This document shows positions 23,801 to 30,060 of a stretch of DNA of 31,823 nt, piece after piece. The translations under genes were made by a program, and so were the position numbers. The DNA comes from a virus. Every line of letters begins with the position of its first letter. Within the stretch, counting starts at the first letter, position 1. The stretch lies in the IMG/VR virus record IMGVR_UViG_3300031972_001909, positions 1 to 31,823 of that record. One strand, 5' to 3'. The notes beneath the pieces are model-generated. The model was not told where the DNA came from, did not search any database, and was given only the letters and a program-made list of their open reading frames with translations.

Positions 23801-24136
23801 GTTGTACACAAGACCACCGATCGCACCACCTAACGTGGCAAGCAAACCAGCGGCGGCGCTGAAAGGTGTAAACAGCTGACCACCTTGTTGCGCTAAGATA
23901 GTGAAGGCGTTAGTGCCCATCTGGGCTTGTACCGCGACATCTTGCAATTGATAACTAATATTACCCGCTTGACCGCGTAAGCTGTTAAAGGCTGTACCAG
24001 TTTTGGCGCTAGCCTTCTGTAAGTTAGCTTGCGTTTTGACAACCTTGTTGCCGCTTGTAGCAATATCCTCTAGCGCCTTGTCGCCTTTGACAAGTTGACT
24101 AGAATCCATCGACAAGCCAATATTAAATAAATCCAC
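20882..24136 (-). CDS. tail tape measure protein
   Basis: A 1084-residue protein setting tail length. I accept the GTG at 24136, with GAGGT 8 bases upstream. N-terminal LFNIGLSMDSSQLVKGDKAL then GTAFNSLRGQAGNISYQLQD and AVQAQMGTNAFTILAQQGGQ match lambda-like tape measures. Long alanine-rich coiled coils follow, including ESQIESLNEDLAEAEQALKE. A hydrophobic segment lies near 95-112. The C-terminus ASGGVHGGGLALVGEQGPE is typical of tape measures. At about 1.5 angstrom per residue the tail would be near 160 nm. It is separated from the chaperone by an antisense gene. Confidence 0.92.
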   Translation of the reverse strand: MDLFNIGLSMDSSQLVKGDKALEDIATSGNKVVKTQANLQKASAKTGTAFNSLRGQAGNISYQLQDVAVQAQMGTNAFTILAQQGGQLFTPFSAAAGLLATLGGAIGGLVYNMAQGEDEIKSYTEELELLNQTVKVTDDGLVTMSDGFARLAESNPTLAMSKLQTQLDQVDTVMGTVSTSVDALFSGFDLDTVASEMDSFEGSFNDLMSSLVYDGESNVVEFQKTANELANVRTVLYGLSDGLDVSKEDALLLTDALSRFDTPQGVIDAASIVNGLAKQANFSNDEINELNVSLGDLSQRAQNLISSQQALQAVFENIETAASKSETAIADNAAANLQAAQAILALNQRIAVQNTLMNEGEAAAVRLSAVQSVGADVSEDLKNVIGDLAVEYFELTEAQKESAALEAQQAAINKQASALSQQLTLDAMGEVDAINAKAQAQKDLINSSTELSDVEKQSAIENIDAQAISDIGDLGTGSLVDNMDMFVSGIEDAATAMGTLGSQSEVSAHRMQVAFAALNVVQAIGAVLNQGQGDPYTAFARMAAMAAAVASLGVSMNGFSDSSSESVSYDGGEVSGGTVTDTSDWLGTSSSTEAYTDIESTQIANSLRTNFVNAAADLAKIGAYTETIFSDFSATVTADSGDITGAVDELTEEFVLANVAYIESFMDANETAIDALSEIAEAWGALESAFDTLNVDALETAVDEIVAGISYNLTNVYESQIESLNEDLAEAEQALKEAEDNWDSRFEGTAIGQGLLANIENAAEDVENIESDIEEVTSRLSSAYSEAYTTFVTDLEESVALINNVDLDSAWDLFAEQVANYSSTFYTEAEQLQNAMEAAAEDLEDFSHLGVDSTTTLTEFREAFEAFLDSDSFTAEGYAQWMAAADALAELTDASDGLDDVFEDITDFVRELLGLAADGSTTLESALSQYQAALAAASMGDQEALDNITTYADAYLEALKDAASTGLEYGAGVSSVASDLTNLVGGTIPAFASGGVHGGGLALVGEQGPEIVNMGTSRVYSNADSAKMFDNSELLNAVYTLNSNIVAGLKAVGSNTKTTAQIVDRWDVNGILIDSSTPVDVEIV

Positions 24137-24260
24137 GTAGCATCACCTCTATCTTGTTGATAGTATATTCCTATCTGTATAGCTTAATTGTATCTCAATT
24201 ACCTATTGGTATCACGCGGTACTTAATGCTATGTTTTCCTATATTGATACAGGGGGTAGA

Positions 24261-24827
24261 ATGAACAAATCCGAGCACGAAAAATTATTAGCTAGAGAGA
24301 TACGCGAGATATTCGATTATAGCAATGGGCGCCTAATCTGGAGGAGTAGACCGAGACATCACTTCACTACGAAATCGGCCGCGCGAACATTTAACACGAG
24401 GTTCGCAGGAAAAGCCGCAGGATGCGTTACGAGTAGTAGCGGGTATATGAATCTCACAATAACTTTAGATGGGATATCTAAGCAATATCTAGTTCATAGG
24501 CTTATATGGCTTTGGCACACAGGTTCGCTACCGAAGGAAGTCGATCACATTAACCATCACAAAATGGATAATCGCATAGAGAACTTGCGTGACGTCACTC
24601 ACAAAAACAACAGTCGAAACCAAAGTGCACCTAGAAGTAATACATCCGGACACATGGGCGTAACTGCGTATAAAAACAACAGGTGGCGCGTAAGGGTAAT
24701 GATTGATGGGTATAGTAAGCACATAGGATTGTTTGACACGTTAGATGACGCGGTCATAGCTAGGGACGCATTTTATAGAGAGTTTCGATTTCACGAGAAT
24801 CACGGTCAACAAAAAGCCCCAAACTAG
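24261..24827 (+). CDS. HNH endonuclease with AP2 DNA-binding domain (antisense insertion)
   Basis: A 188-residue protein; start at ATG 24261 with AGGGGG upstream, not 24231. The HNH core runs from YLVHRLIWLWHTGSLPKE (76-93) to VDHINHHKMDNRIENLRDVT (94-113; D95, H96, N104/N108). The AP2-like domain is SGHMGVTAYKNNRWRVRVMI (129-148) with HIGLFDTLDDAVIARDAF (154-171). It lies opposite in strand to the tail genes, between the chaperone and tape measure genes, as a free-standing homing endonuclease would. A promoter may lie at TTGGTA...TAATGCTAT near 24213-24233. Confidence 0.9.
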   Translation: MNKSEHEKLLAREIREIFDYSNGRLIWRSRPRHHFTTKSAARTFNTRFAGKAAGCVTSSSGYMNLTITLDGISKQYLVHRLIWLWHTGSLPKEVDHINHHKMDNRIENLRDVTHKNNSRNQSAPRSNTSGHMGVTAYKNNRWRVRVMIDGYSKHIGLFDTLDDAVIARDAFYREFRFHENHGQQKAPN

Positions 24828-24835
24828 GGGCTTTT
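24812..24835. terminator. bidirectional terminator containing both convergent stop codons
   Basis: AAAAGCCCC, loop AAACTA, GGGGCTTTT, with T-runs on both strands. The tetranucleotide CTAG (24824-24827) gives a TAG stop to each of the two converging genes. Confidence 0.9.
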
Positions 24836-25258
24836 ATTATTTACGCGCATACGTCGAGCTTTACGCATTGCGGCTTGTTGCTGTTTCACTTCTTCTGGCG
24901 TTAAATCGTCGCCCATTGGTTCAGGCGTGTCATTATCGCAAGTATGATAAAACGAACAGAACGTATTGCTTATCCTACGTAAGATTGCCACCTCTTCCGG
25001 TCGTATCTGAATATCAGACAAGCGTACCCAAGCGTCAATCTCGGTATGCGATAGCGTTACTGGACCATTCATACCATGAGCATACAAGCCCATTTCAGCT
25101 ACCCAGTTAATTAGGTGCGAACACTCGAATATTTCAGGGAGTCGTATTAACCGACCTTGTTTCTCTAAGTGTTCAGCGCGATTAACTTTTGTCGCCGTCT
25201 TGCCGGAACCAAAAGAAAGGCTTGAGGATAGCCAAGCCTTCTGTTTAGCCCATAGCAT
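24824..25258 (-). CDS. tail assembly chaperone C-terminal extension (T-like, reached by -1 frameshift)
   Basis: The frame encodes 144 residues from its own ATG at 25258, but it is open 15 bases further up (GVERL) to the slippery site in the preceding gene. There is no good SD for the internal ATG, so I infer it is made mainly as a G-GT-type fusion of about 263 residues. The protein is helical (HLINWVAEMGLYAHGMNGPV, then EEVAILRRISNTFCSFYHTC) and ends in a basic tail (MRKARRMRVNNKSP). It would bind the tape measure during tail assembly. Confidence 0.75.
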   Translation of the reverse strand: MLWAKQKAWLSSSLSFGSGKTATKVNRAEHLEKQGRLIRLPEIFECSHLINWVAEMGLYAHGMNGPVTLSHTEIDAWVRLSDIQIRPEEVAILRRISNTFCSFYHTCDNDTPEPMGDDLTPEEVKQQQAAMRKARRMRVNNKSP

Positions 25259-25266
25259 GAGACGTT

Positions 25267-25614
25267 CTACCCCTTTGGGGAGAATCCGCCCTCAAGCATT
25301 TTGATATGAACTTGGAATGCTACGAAAGAATACTTCTCGAAAATCTCTTTGGCTGCTTCGGTAGAGAACTCAACGGCTTTGCCGCCTTCCTCTACGTTCT
25401 TCCAACCTGTAACAAGCTGAGCCTGAAACTCCGCATCGCTCATCGGCTCATCGCCTTCTTTGCGGTTACGGGCTAGCTTAAGCTGTAAATCACGGTTCGC
25501 TTTAGACGTGTAGCGATAAGCCGTAACAACCATATCTGTTTCTTTACCTGTCGTTGGATCTTTAATGATCACATCAACAGGGGTATCTAAATCTGAAAAT
25601 TTACTTAAGTCCAT
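25267..25614 (-). CDS. tail assembly chaperone (G-like)
   Basis: A 115-residue acidic chaperone (DLSKFSDLDTPVDVIIKD, FSTEAAKEIFEKYSFVAFQV). The order major tail protein, this gene, overlapping second frame, tape measure is the hallmark of lambda-like G/GT chaperones. It ends GGFSPKG at a TAG; the codons CCA AAG GGG just before it are the slippery site. SD GAGGT 7 bases before ATG. Confidence 0.85.
   Translation of the reverse strand: MDLSKFSDLDTPVDVIIKDPTTGKETDMVVTAYRYTSKANRDLQLKLARNRKEGDEPMSDAEFQAQLVTGWKNVEEGGKAVEFSTEAAKEIFEKYSFVAFQVHIKMLEGGFSPKG
25273..25279 (-). promoter_or_regulatory. -1 programmed ribosomal frameshift site
   Basis: On the coding strand C CCA AAG, an X XXY YYZ heptamer in the zero frame; after slipping, the tRNAs read CCC and AAA. 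The next codon in the new frame is GGG, giving ...SPK-GVERLM. The adjoining A AAG GGG is also slippery. It lies just before the zero-frame TAG (25269-25267). Confidence 0.8.
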
Positions 25615-25628
25615 GGTATTACCTCATC

Positions 25629-25642
25629 ATGATAATTATCAT
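25629..25642. promoter_or_regulatory. 14-bp perfect palindrome between tail protein and chaperone genes
   Basis: ATGATAATTATCAT, just upstream of the chaperone SD. The same 96-base gap holds GCGGGC and GCCCGC as a second, wider inverted repeat around 25659-25702. The palindrome could be an operator or an mRNA hairpin that tunes chaperone level relative to tail tube protein. Confidence 0.4.
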
Positions 25643-25710
25643 CCAGAACTAGCGGGCAACGGTGGATGAATCCGCTTTCAGCACTAGAAGCCTAGCCCGC
25701 CAGTAACCAG

Positions 25711-26166
25711 TTACGCCGGAGCTTGTTCCAAGATCTCGTCGTTGATACCTACAGTGATTGTGCGACCGCGAACGGTATTCGCATCACCACCAGTACCCGC
25801 GAAAGACATTACTTTAGCCGCGTAATATTCGATCGTACCGTCTTGCCACTCTTCCATGAAGTAGTAGTCATCATCAGACGCAAGAGCCGCTCTCAATACA
25901 AGCTGACCTGCATCATCAATGTCATCTGCTAGCGTGTAAGTCTCAGAGCCTGCATCAACAGAACCTTTGATCTTTTGAACACGACGAGATGATAACGGTA
26001 AGTGAGTTACTTCTGTATACGTATCACCGTGGCCAGACAAGTTGGTAATTTCACCAACCTCAGTCCAATCGGATAACGCAGCGAAGCCCGTCAAATCGTA
26101 AGTAGCAGGAGCTGTAGCCGTCAAAGACAGCTTAGTACCCGCCATAGTTTGCGCATTAGTAGCCAT
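25711..26166 (-). CDS. major tail (tube) protein
   Basis: A 151-residue protein. Start at ATG 26166 (MATNAQTMAGTKLSL) with GAGGG 9 bases before it; the frame continues to 26181. The beta-rich tube fold shows in FAALSDWTEVGEITNLSGHG, TEVTHLPLSSRRVQKIKGSV and the C-terminal AAKVMSFAGTGGDANTVRGR. Members of this family form the hexameric rings of siphovirus tails. Own extended -10 promoter upstream and the chaperone genes downstream fit high expression. Confidence 0.85.
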   Translation of the reverse strand: MATNAQTMAGTKLSLTATAPATYDLTGFAALSDWTEVGEITNLSGHGDTYTEVTHLPLSSRRVQKIKGSVDAGSETYTLADDIDDAGQLVLRAALASDDDYYFMEEWQDGTIEYYAAKVMSFAGTGGDANTVRGRTITVGINDEILEQAPA

Positions 26167-26220
26167 GATAATAGCCCTCATATATGAGTTAATAGTTTTT
26201 AGCCTGTACAGACTAATGGC

Positions 26221-26266
26221 ATTATAGCATACGCCTATTGACTAGGGGAAACGTGATAGATAAATA
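26221..26266. promoter_or_regulatory. divergent promoters for major tail gene and antisense gene
   Basis: Leftward, an extended -10 TGCTATAAT (26229-26221) about 55 bases before the major tail ATG. Rightward, TTGACT (26238-26243), 17 bases, TAAATA (26261-26266), about 64 bases before the gene at 26330. A 12-bp palindrome CTCATATATGAG lies at 26177-26188 in the leftward leader. Confidence 0.6.
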
Positions 26267-26329
26267 CGATTAGCTTAGGTTCGGGGCGGGTTGTAGTATG
26301 AGGCTATCTTAAATAGAGGAGCAAAGAAC

Positions 26330-26812
26330 ATGGCGGAAGTAGGGGTGGTAACAGACCTGTACGTAAAAGAAAAAACAGATTTGTATATAGAAGTAGAGGT
26401 AGAATTAATAAAAGATAAGTCTAATGACAGAGAATATCACGAGCGTAAAAAATCTATCAGTTCGCTGATAGATGGTCGTATAGAAATGTTACAGGATTTA
26501 GGAGAAAGCGCGGAAAACTTATCAAACATTCGTAGTTTCTTTTTAGAGCAATCTAAAAAAATAGAGTTAGCATTATCGAAACACAGCGCAGGACTTGATA
26601 TTCTTAAAACTTTAGGTTATGTAAACCCCCTTTTAAAAGGTGGTTGGCCTACGCCTAAAGAGCTAGTAGAAATACCTAATTTTGCAGGATTTTACGGGTA
26701 CACAACAGGGGGGTTTTTCATCAACGAAGGGGATGTTGTATGGAAATTCGATAACGGTAATGTTTCCTTCTTTATCACTAAAGAAGAGTTTTTTGCGTTG
26801 GGCTACTTTTAG
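26330..26812 (+). CDS. antisense accessory protein of unknown function, 160 aa
   Basis: A 160-residue protein with SD AGAGGAG. The first 90 residues are mixed beta and coiled-coil (YVKEKTDLYIEVEVELIKDK, LSNIRSFFLEQSKKIELALS). The last 60 are aromatic and glycine-rich (NFAGFYGYTTGGFFINEGDV, SFFITKEEFFALGYF). No family recognised. It has its own promoter and lies opposite in strand to the tail genes on either side, like a moron. No terminator is visible before the convergent gene, 20 bases away. Confidence 0.7.
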   Translation: MAEVGVVTDLYVKEKTDLYIEVEVELIKDKSNDREYHERKKSISSLIDGRIEMLQDLGESAENLSNIRSFFLEQSKKIELALSKHSAGLDILKTLGYVNPLLKGGWPTPKELVEIPNFAGFYGYTTGGFFINEGDVVWKFDNGNVSFFITKEEFFALGYF

Positions 26813-26832
26813 ATAATATCAGCAACCGCTAC

Positions 26833-27246
26833 CTAACCCACCACCCGATAATACACAGAGACGGGAACACCATAATGACTTTCGTTAAGGTGTCTCCCGC
26901 TCGCTACTTCTACCTTTCTAATGTTTACCTCTATGTCATCCTTTACCAATCTAGCATAACGCGGGTATAGCGCCCTGATCGTGTCAACTATCGCCATATT
27001 AGGAAACGAGCCGTGACCCTTTGGTGTTGCAACCATGATCTGCAAAAACCCGTCATCAATTTCATGTCCGGCACCTGATACCGTTGGAGATTCGCTGTTA
27101 GATGGCATGAATGCTGTTGCAAGAAAGCTATCAGTTGCTTCGGGTGTACCCACCCTGTTGTCACCATATATCAAAGACGGTACGCCTGTTGCTCCGTTAA
27201 GCGGTGCCATCAAAGCTGACAAAATATCACTGTAATTATTGCTCAT
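26833..27246 (-). CDS. putative tail terminator protein, 137 aa
   Basis: A 137-residue protein (DILSALMAPLNGATGVPSLI, DGFLQIMVATPKGHGSFPNM, then DTIRALYPRYARLV and YGVPVSVYYRVVG). The alternating helix and beta pattern is that of lambda gpU / DUF4128-like tail terminators, which cap the tail tube. It overlaps the gp10-like gene by 11 bases. The assignment rests on pattern and position. Confidence 0.7.
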   Translation of the reverse strand: MSNNYSDILSALMAPLNGATGVPSLIYGDNRVGTPEATDSFLATAFMPSNSESPTVSGAGHEIDDGFLQIMVATPKGHGSFPNMAIVDTIRALYPRYARLVKDDIEVNIRKVEVASGRHLNESHYGVPVSVYYRVVG

Positions 27247-27685
27247 CTTTAATCGCCTTCTCTAAGTTCTTGCCAAAGTTGTCTATTGCTACACGCACCA
27301 TGCCATAAGGAGATTGCACACTAAAACCGTCGCGGGTTGTCTTGCTTGTGGCGTATGCGCCTGTGCCGTATTGCCCGTACTCAAGTACAGACATATATTC
27401 TAAATTAGATCCGAGGTATAAAGTGTCGCCAAGTTGGAATGATTTTGTACTAGACGAAACCTTGCCAAGTGTAGAGCGCCCGCCTCTATCAGGCGCGCCA
27501 CTCCAATTCAGTGACGTCTTATTTATCCCTGCTGCCCAACTGCCGCGAGCGTAACCCGTGTCAACTGGCGTTCGCATGATAATGTCGCTTGATAGCTCAT
27601 AGAACACCTGAAACGCCACTTGCCTTAGAGAGCGTTGCTTTTTCTCCATGTATGCCGCCAATTGGCTAATATCGAACGTTGCCAT
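27236..27685 (-). CDS. HK97 gp10-like tail completion protein, 149 aa
   Basis: A 149-residue protein. ELSSDIIMRTPVDTGYARGS (about 30-49) is the signature of HK97 gp10-like and related minor tail proteins (v...TPVDTG..r.sW), and LEYMSVLEYGQYGTGAYA is the typical later motif. It should join head and tail. TAATG overlap with the connector gene upstream. Confidence 0.85.
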   Translation of the reverse strand: MATFDISQLAAYMEKKQRSLRQVAFQVFYELSSDIIMRTPVDTGYARGSWAAGINKTSLNWSGAPDRGGRSTLGKVSSSTKSFQLGDTLYLGSNLEYMSVLEYGQYGTGAYATSKTTRDGFSVQSPYGMVRVAIDNFGKNLEKAIKDEQ

Positions 27686-28032
27686 TATCGAATCTGCACT
27701 TTATATAGGATGACTGCGCTAGTAGGCTGTAAAACGTCACTGTTAACAACCGTCCAAGTTCTACCGCCATGGTCTATCAGCATATCGTTATCGGGCTTAT
27801 CACCGTAGTACAGGACGTAAGCGTCTTGCGATTGAATAGTTGTGCCGTCTATCTGGTTCGCACTGTAACCAAATACGGCCCCATCGCCTGTTACCGTTTC
27901 GCCTGTTGTCGTAGTCTCGTTACCGAAGTCGTCATACTCCGTACCGCCTACAGTATAGAACGTGACAGACTGCCCGAACTTCTTAATAAGCCTCTGAGCG
28001 GTGGCGGCTTGTTTCTCATAGGTTGTAGGCAT
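27685..28032 (-). CDS. putative head-tail connector/stopper protein, 115 aa
   Basis: Start at ATG 28032 (MPTTYEKQAATAQRLIKKFG) with GAGG 8 bases upstream; the frame reaches 28062. A helical N-terminus precedes a beta part (QSVTFYTVGGTEYDDFGNET, QDAYVLYYGDKPDNDMLIDH, GGRTWTVVNSD), like head-closure proteins of lambda-type siphoviruses. Flanked by the antisense cassette upstream and the gp10-like gene downstream. Confidence 0.7.
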   Translation of the reverse strand: MPTTYEKQAATAQRLIKKFGQSVTFYTVGGTEYDDFGNETTTTGETVTGDGAVFGYSANQIDGTTIQSQDAYVLYYGDKPDNDMLIDHGGRTWTVVNSDVLQPTSAVILYKVQIR

Positions 28033-28061
28033 GACGTCGACCTCTTCAATAGATAAATACA

Positions 28062-28103
28062 ATTATACATTAAGATAGGTAGGTTGTAATCTATCTCTAT
28101 TCA
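28062..28103. promoter_or_regulatory. divergent promoter region between connector and antisense cassette
   Basis: Leftward: TATAAT (28067-28062) with TTACAA 16 bases upstream, about 30 bases before the ATG at 28032. Rightward: TTATAC at about 28063-28068, 18 bases, TAATCT. The rightward leader shares GGTTGTA(A/G)T with the leader of the antisense gene at 26330. Confidence 0.4.
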
Positions 28104-28126
28104 ATAACGAAAACGGAGCCGTGGGA

Positions 28127-28363
28127 ATGCAACTAGAATCATTGAAAATAGGTCGGAGCTGGAGAAGCAAAAGATTAGAAGGTAATATCACATTCAACAA
28201 TCAGCTTGGGGAGGTTAGTTTAAGGCTAACATCTGACCAAGTTGAAAAGATATTTCTAATCTGTGCCGAGTCAATCGAGGCGACCGCAAAAGAAGCCGCT
28301 CAAGAACTAACCTGCTCAGTAATTGAGCACAGGGAATTAATTGAAAGCAAGGGGGATTTATGA
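28127..28363 (+). CDS. small antisense-cassette protein, 78 aa
   Basis: Start at ATG 28127 with CGGAG 8 bases before it. Residues 1-40 are beta-like (SLKIGRSWRSKRLEGNITFN, GEVSLRLT) and the rest helical (VEKIFLICAESIEATAKEAA). First gene of a rightward six-gene cassette inside the head-tail connector region. ATGA overlap with the next gene. Function unknown. Confidence 0.6.
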   Translation: MQLESLKIGRSWRSKRLEGNITFNNQLGEVSLRLTSDQVEKIFLICAESIEATAKEAAQELTCSVIEHRELIESKGDL

Positions 28364-28830
28364 ACAACGAATTAATAAAAAAGGCATATAAGCTTTTTGA
28401 TGGGGTTTGGCCTTATAGAGATAATTGCAACATGGTTGCAACAGACAAATATGGGGCGGTCGAGTTTTACTACACCACCACGCCGTTTGATGCTTTTTCT
28501 AATGATTCGGGCCTTTGGCATTGGGTGGGCACAAAAGCCGACTTCGATGCATATGGGGAGAGCTTGAAAGAAGAATGGATGCCAGATGTAGGGCAGGAGT
28601 GTGAGTACCCATCTGGCAGTGGAGTTGTTAGGTTGCCGCCTGACATTAATGGCGTATTAATAGTTGAGGAAGGCGAAGAAGGATATAAGAGAGTTCATAA
28701 GTCAAATTGCCGCCCAATTAAATCAGACAAAGAAAAACGAGCAGACGAAATGTTTGACATCGTAAAAGATGCCACGGACACATACCACGCTTGCGAGCTT
28801 CTAGTGCAAAATGGTTACAAGAAGTGTTAG
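28360..28830 (+). CDS. antisense-cassette protein of unknown function, 156 aa
   Basis: A 156-residue, tryptophan- and tyrosine-rich protein. The middle has SGLWHWVGTKADFDAYGESL and a probable small barrel (GQECEYPSGSGVVRLPPDIN). The C-terminal helix holds two cysteines (YHACELLVQNGYKKC). No recognised family. SD GGGGG and ATGA coupling to the gene before. Confidence 0.65.
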   Translation: MNNELIKKAYKLFDGVWPYRDNCNMVATDKYGAVEFYYTTTPFDAFSNDSGLWHWVGTKADFDAYGESLKEEWMPDVGQECEYPSGSGVVRLPPDINGVLIVEEGEEGYKRVHKSNCRPIKSDKEKRADEMFDIVKDATDTYHACELLVQNGYKKC

Positions 28831-28907
28831 AGGCTGACGTTCTAATTCAAACTGTCGTGATTCTGTTTGCGGCTTATCGAATGTATAAATTTAATAAGGG
28901 GCTATGA
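28824..28907 (+). CDS. possible very small membrane protein, 27 aa (GTG start)
   Basis: A 27-codon frame from a GTG overlapping the stop of the previous gene, ending in an ATGA overlap with the next. One hydrophobic stretch (VLIQTVVILFAAYRMY) then KFNKGL. Exact coupling on both sides is the main support; no clear SD. Confidence 0.35.
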   Translation: MLEADVLIQTVVILFAAYRMYKFNKGL

Positions 28908-29110
28908 TGTCTATACGAGAAGATTTAACACAAGCAATAAGGGGCTTGTCTGAGTCTAAGATAAGCGACTTAGACGAGAATGTAGAAAACGTGGTTGAGT
29001 TGTTGGATTCGAAGTTACGTGATATTGAGTTAGCTTTAGAGGCTTTACTAAAGCATACAACGGATAGCGAAATAGAAAACGTTGTACATGAACTCTATAT
29101 GAGTATATGA
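28904..29110 (+). CDS. small acidic helical protein, 68 aa
   Basis: A 68-residue acidic coiled-coil-like protein (IREDLTQAIRGLSESKISDL, VVELLDSKLRDIELALEALL). AAGGGG precedes the ATGATG start. No family recognised. Confidence 0.6.
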   Translation: MMSIREDLTQAIRGLSESKISDLDENVENVVELLDSKLRDIELALEALLKHTTDSEIENVVHELYMSI

Positions 29111-29119
29111 GGGGTCATA

Positions 29120-29272
29120 ATGAGCGAACTATTCCAAGGTGTGAAACCTTGCAACTCTTGTAGACATTACGAGCAAGTTAACCGCGCTCACACTTGCAAG
29201 AAATACAAACAATTAACAGAGACGGCGCGACTAATATCGGTTTCGTGCCACAGAGAGAAGAAGGATAATTAA
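29120..29272 (+). CDS. small zinc-ribbon-like protein, 50 aa
   Basis: A 50-residue frame with SD GAGGGG. Four cysteines in CNSCRHYEQ (C11, C14), C26 and C43 (VSCHREKKDN) are spaced like a minimal zinc-binding protein. It stops 1 base before the next ATG. Similar Cys-rich small proteins are common in phage accessory regions. Confidence 0.55.
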   Translation: MSELFQGVKPCNSCRHYEQVNRAHTCKKYKQLTETARLISVSCHREKKDN

Positions 29273-29273
29273 T

Positions 29274-29597
29274 ATGGAAAAGCCAGTTTGGAGAATGAAT
29301 ACGGGTAGCGGTGTGCCTAAGGACTATAATGGGCTAGCTTACACTCCTAAAGGGTCTAAAAAAATGGATGATTTCCCTAACAATTGGTCACGTGACAGAC
29401 TTTGGACCTTGAATGGGCATCGGGAGGATATATACGCCTACCAAACCAACCGAAATAGGCAGTCAAAATTCCACAGAGTTCAGTGTGATTGGTGTGTGAA
29501 CGGTTACGAACTAACAGGAATATCCACTTGTGATGTTTGTCGCAAATGTGAAGGACACGGTTTTTATTGGGAGAGAATAAAAAAGCGCAGCAATTAA
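29274..29597 (+). CDS. zinc-ribbon protein, 107 aa
   Basis: A 107-residue protein. The first 70 residues are polar with WRMNTGSGVPKDYNGLAYTP. The C-terminal part has CDWCVNGYELTG, then CDVCRKCEGHGFYWERIKKR, a DnaJ-like CxxC / CxxCxGxG metal-binding module. Last gene of the cassette; its stop overlaps that of the convergent connector gene at 29594 and no terminator is visible between them. Confidence 0.6.
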   Translation: MEKPVWRMNTGSGVPKDYNGLAYTPKGSKKMDDFPNNWSRDRLWTLNGHREDIYAYQTNRNRQSKFHRVQCDWCVNGYELTGISTCDVCRKCEGHGFYWERIKKRSN

Positions 29598-30046
29598 TGC
29601 CACGCTCCTTTATGGATTTCAAACGTACCGGAACCGTAGAGAGAGTTTCCGCTTAGGTAAGGCTTTAATAAAGCGTTTATCTGCGTGTAGCTCGTTCTGC
29701 CTGTTTCGTTATCTTGATACTCAACCTCAATCACATCAACCTTCTCACGCTTCACCGCGGGTTCAGTATTCGCCATTGGGTCATTACCCGCATCATACGT
29801 TAAAGCGATCACGATTTGAGCCGTTTCGATCTTGGCAGGCGCTTCCGTATCGCCGTTGCGCGGAAAGTCTAAGTCCTGATCCTCGTCCGTCTTATAGCCC
29901 GACCAATCTTGCAAGCTCAAATAGTCCATAGCCTTAATGAGCTGTTGACTCACATCACCCGTGAACGCCTCGCCTCTATCTGCTACGTATGCCTCCGCTT
30001 CTGCTACGGTCACATACGAGTTTTCGCCTACTGTAATAGTCGCCAT
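29594..30046 (-). CDS. putative head-tail adaptor (DnaT-like domain), 150 aa
   Basis: A 150-residue protein. NSYVTVAEAEAYVADRGE (8-25), QQLIKAMDYLSLQDWSGYKT (34-53) and DLDFPRNG match the phage 'DnaT-like' head-tail adaptor proteins that bind the portal. SD AAGGCGG. Continues the leftward connector order after the capsid genes. Confidence 0.78.
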   Translation of the reverse strand: MATITVGENSYVTVAEAEAYVADRGEAFTGDVSQQLIKAMDYLSLQDWSGYKTDEDQDLDFPRNGDTEAPAKIETAQIVIALTYDAGNDPMANTEPAVKREKVDVIEVEYQDNETGRTSYTQINALLKPYLSGNSLYGSGTFEIHKGAWH

Positions 30047-30060
30047 ATATCCGCCTTATA

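Noticed and set aside
25629-25642. Fur-box-like reading of the palindrome ATGATAATTATCAT
   Set aside because: Only part of the Fur consensus is matched and the location inside a phage tail operon gives no reason for iron control.
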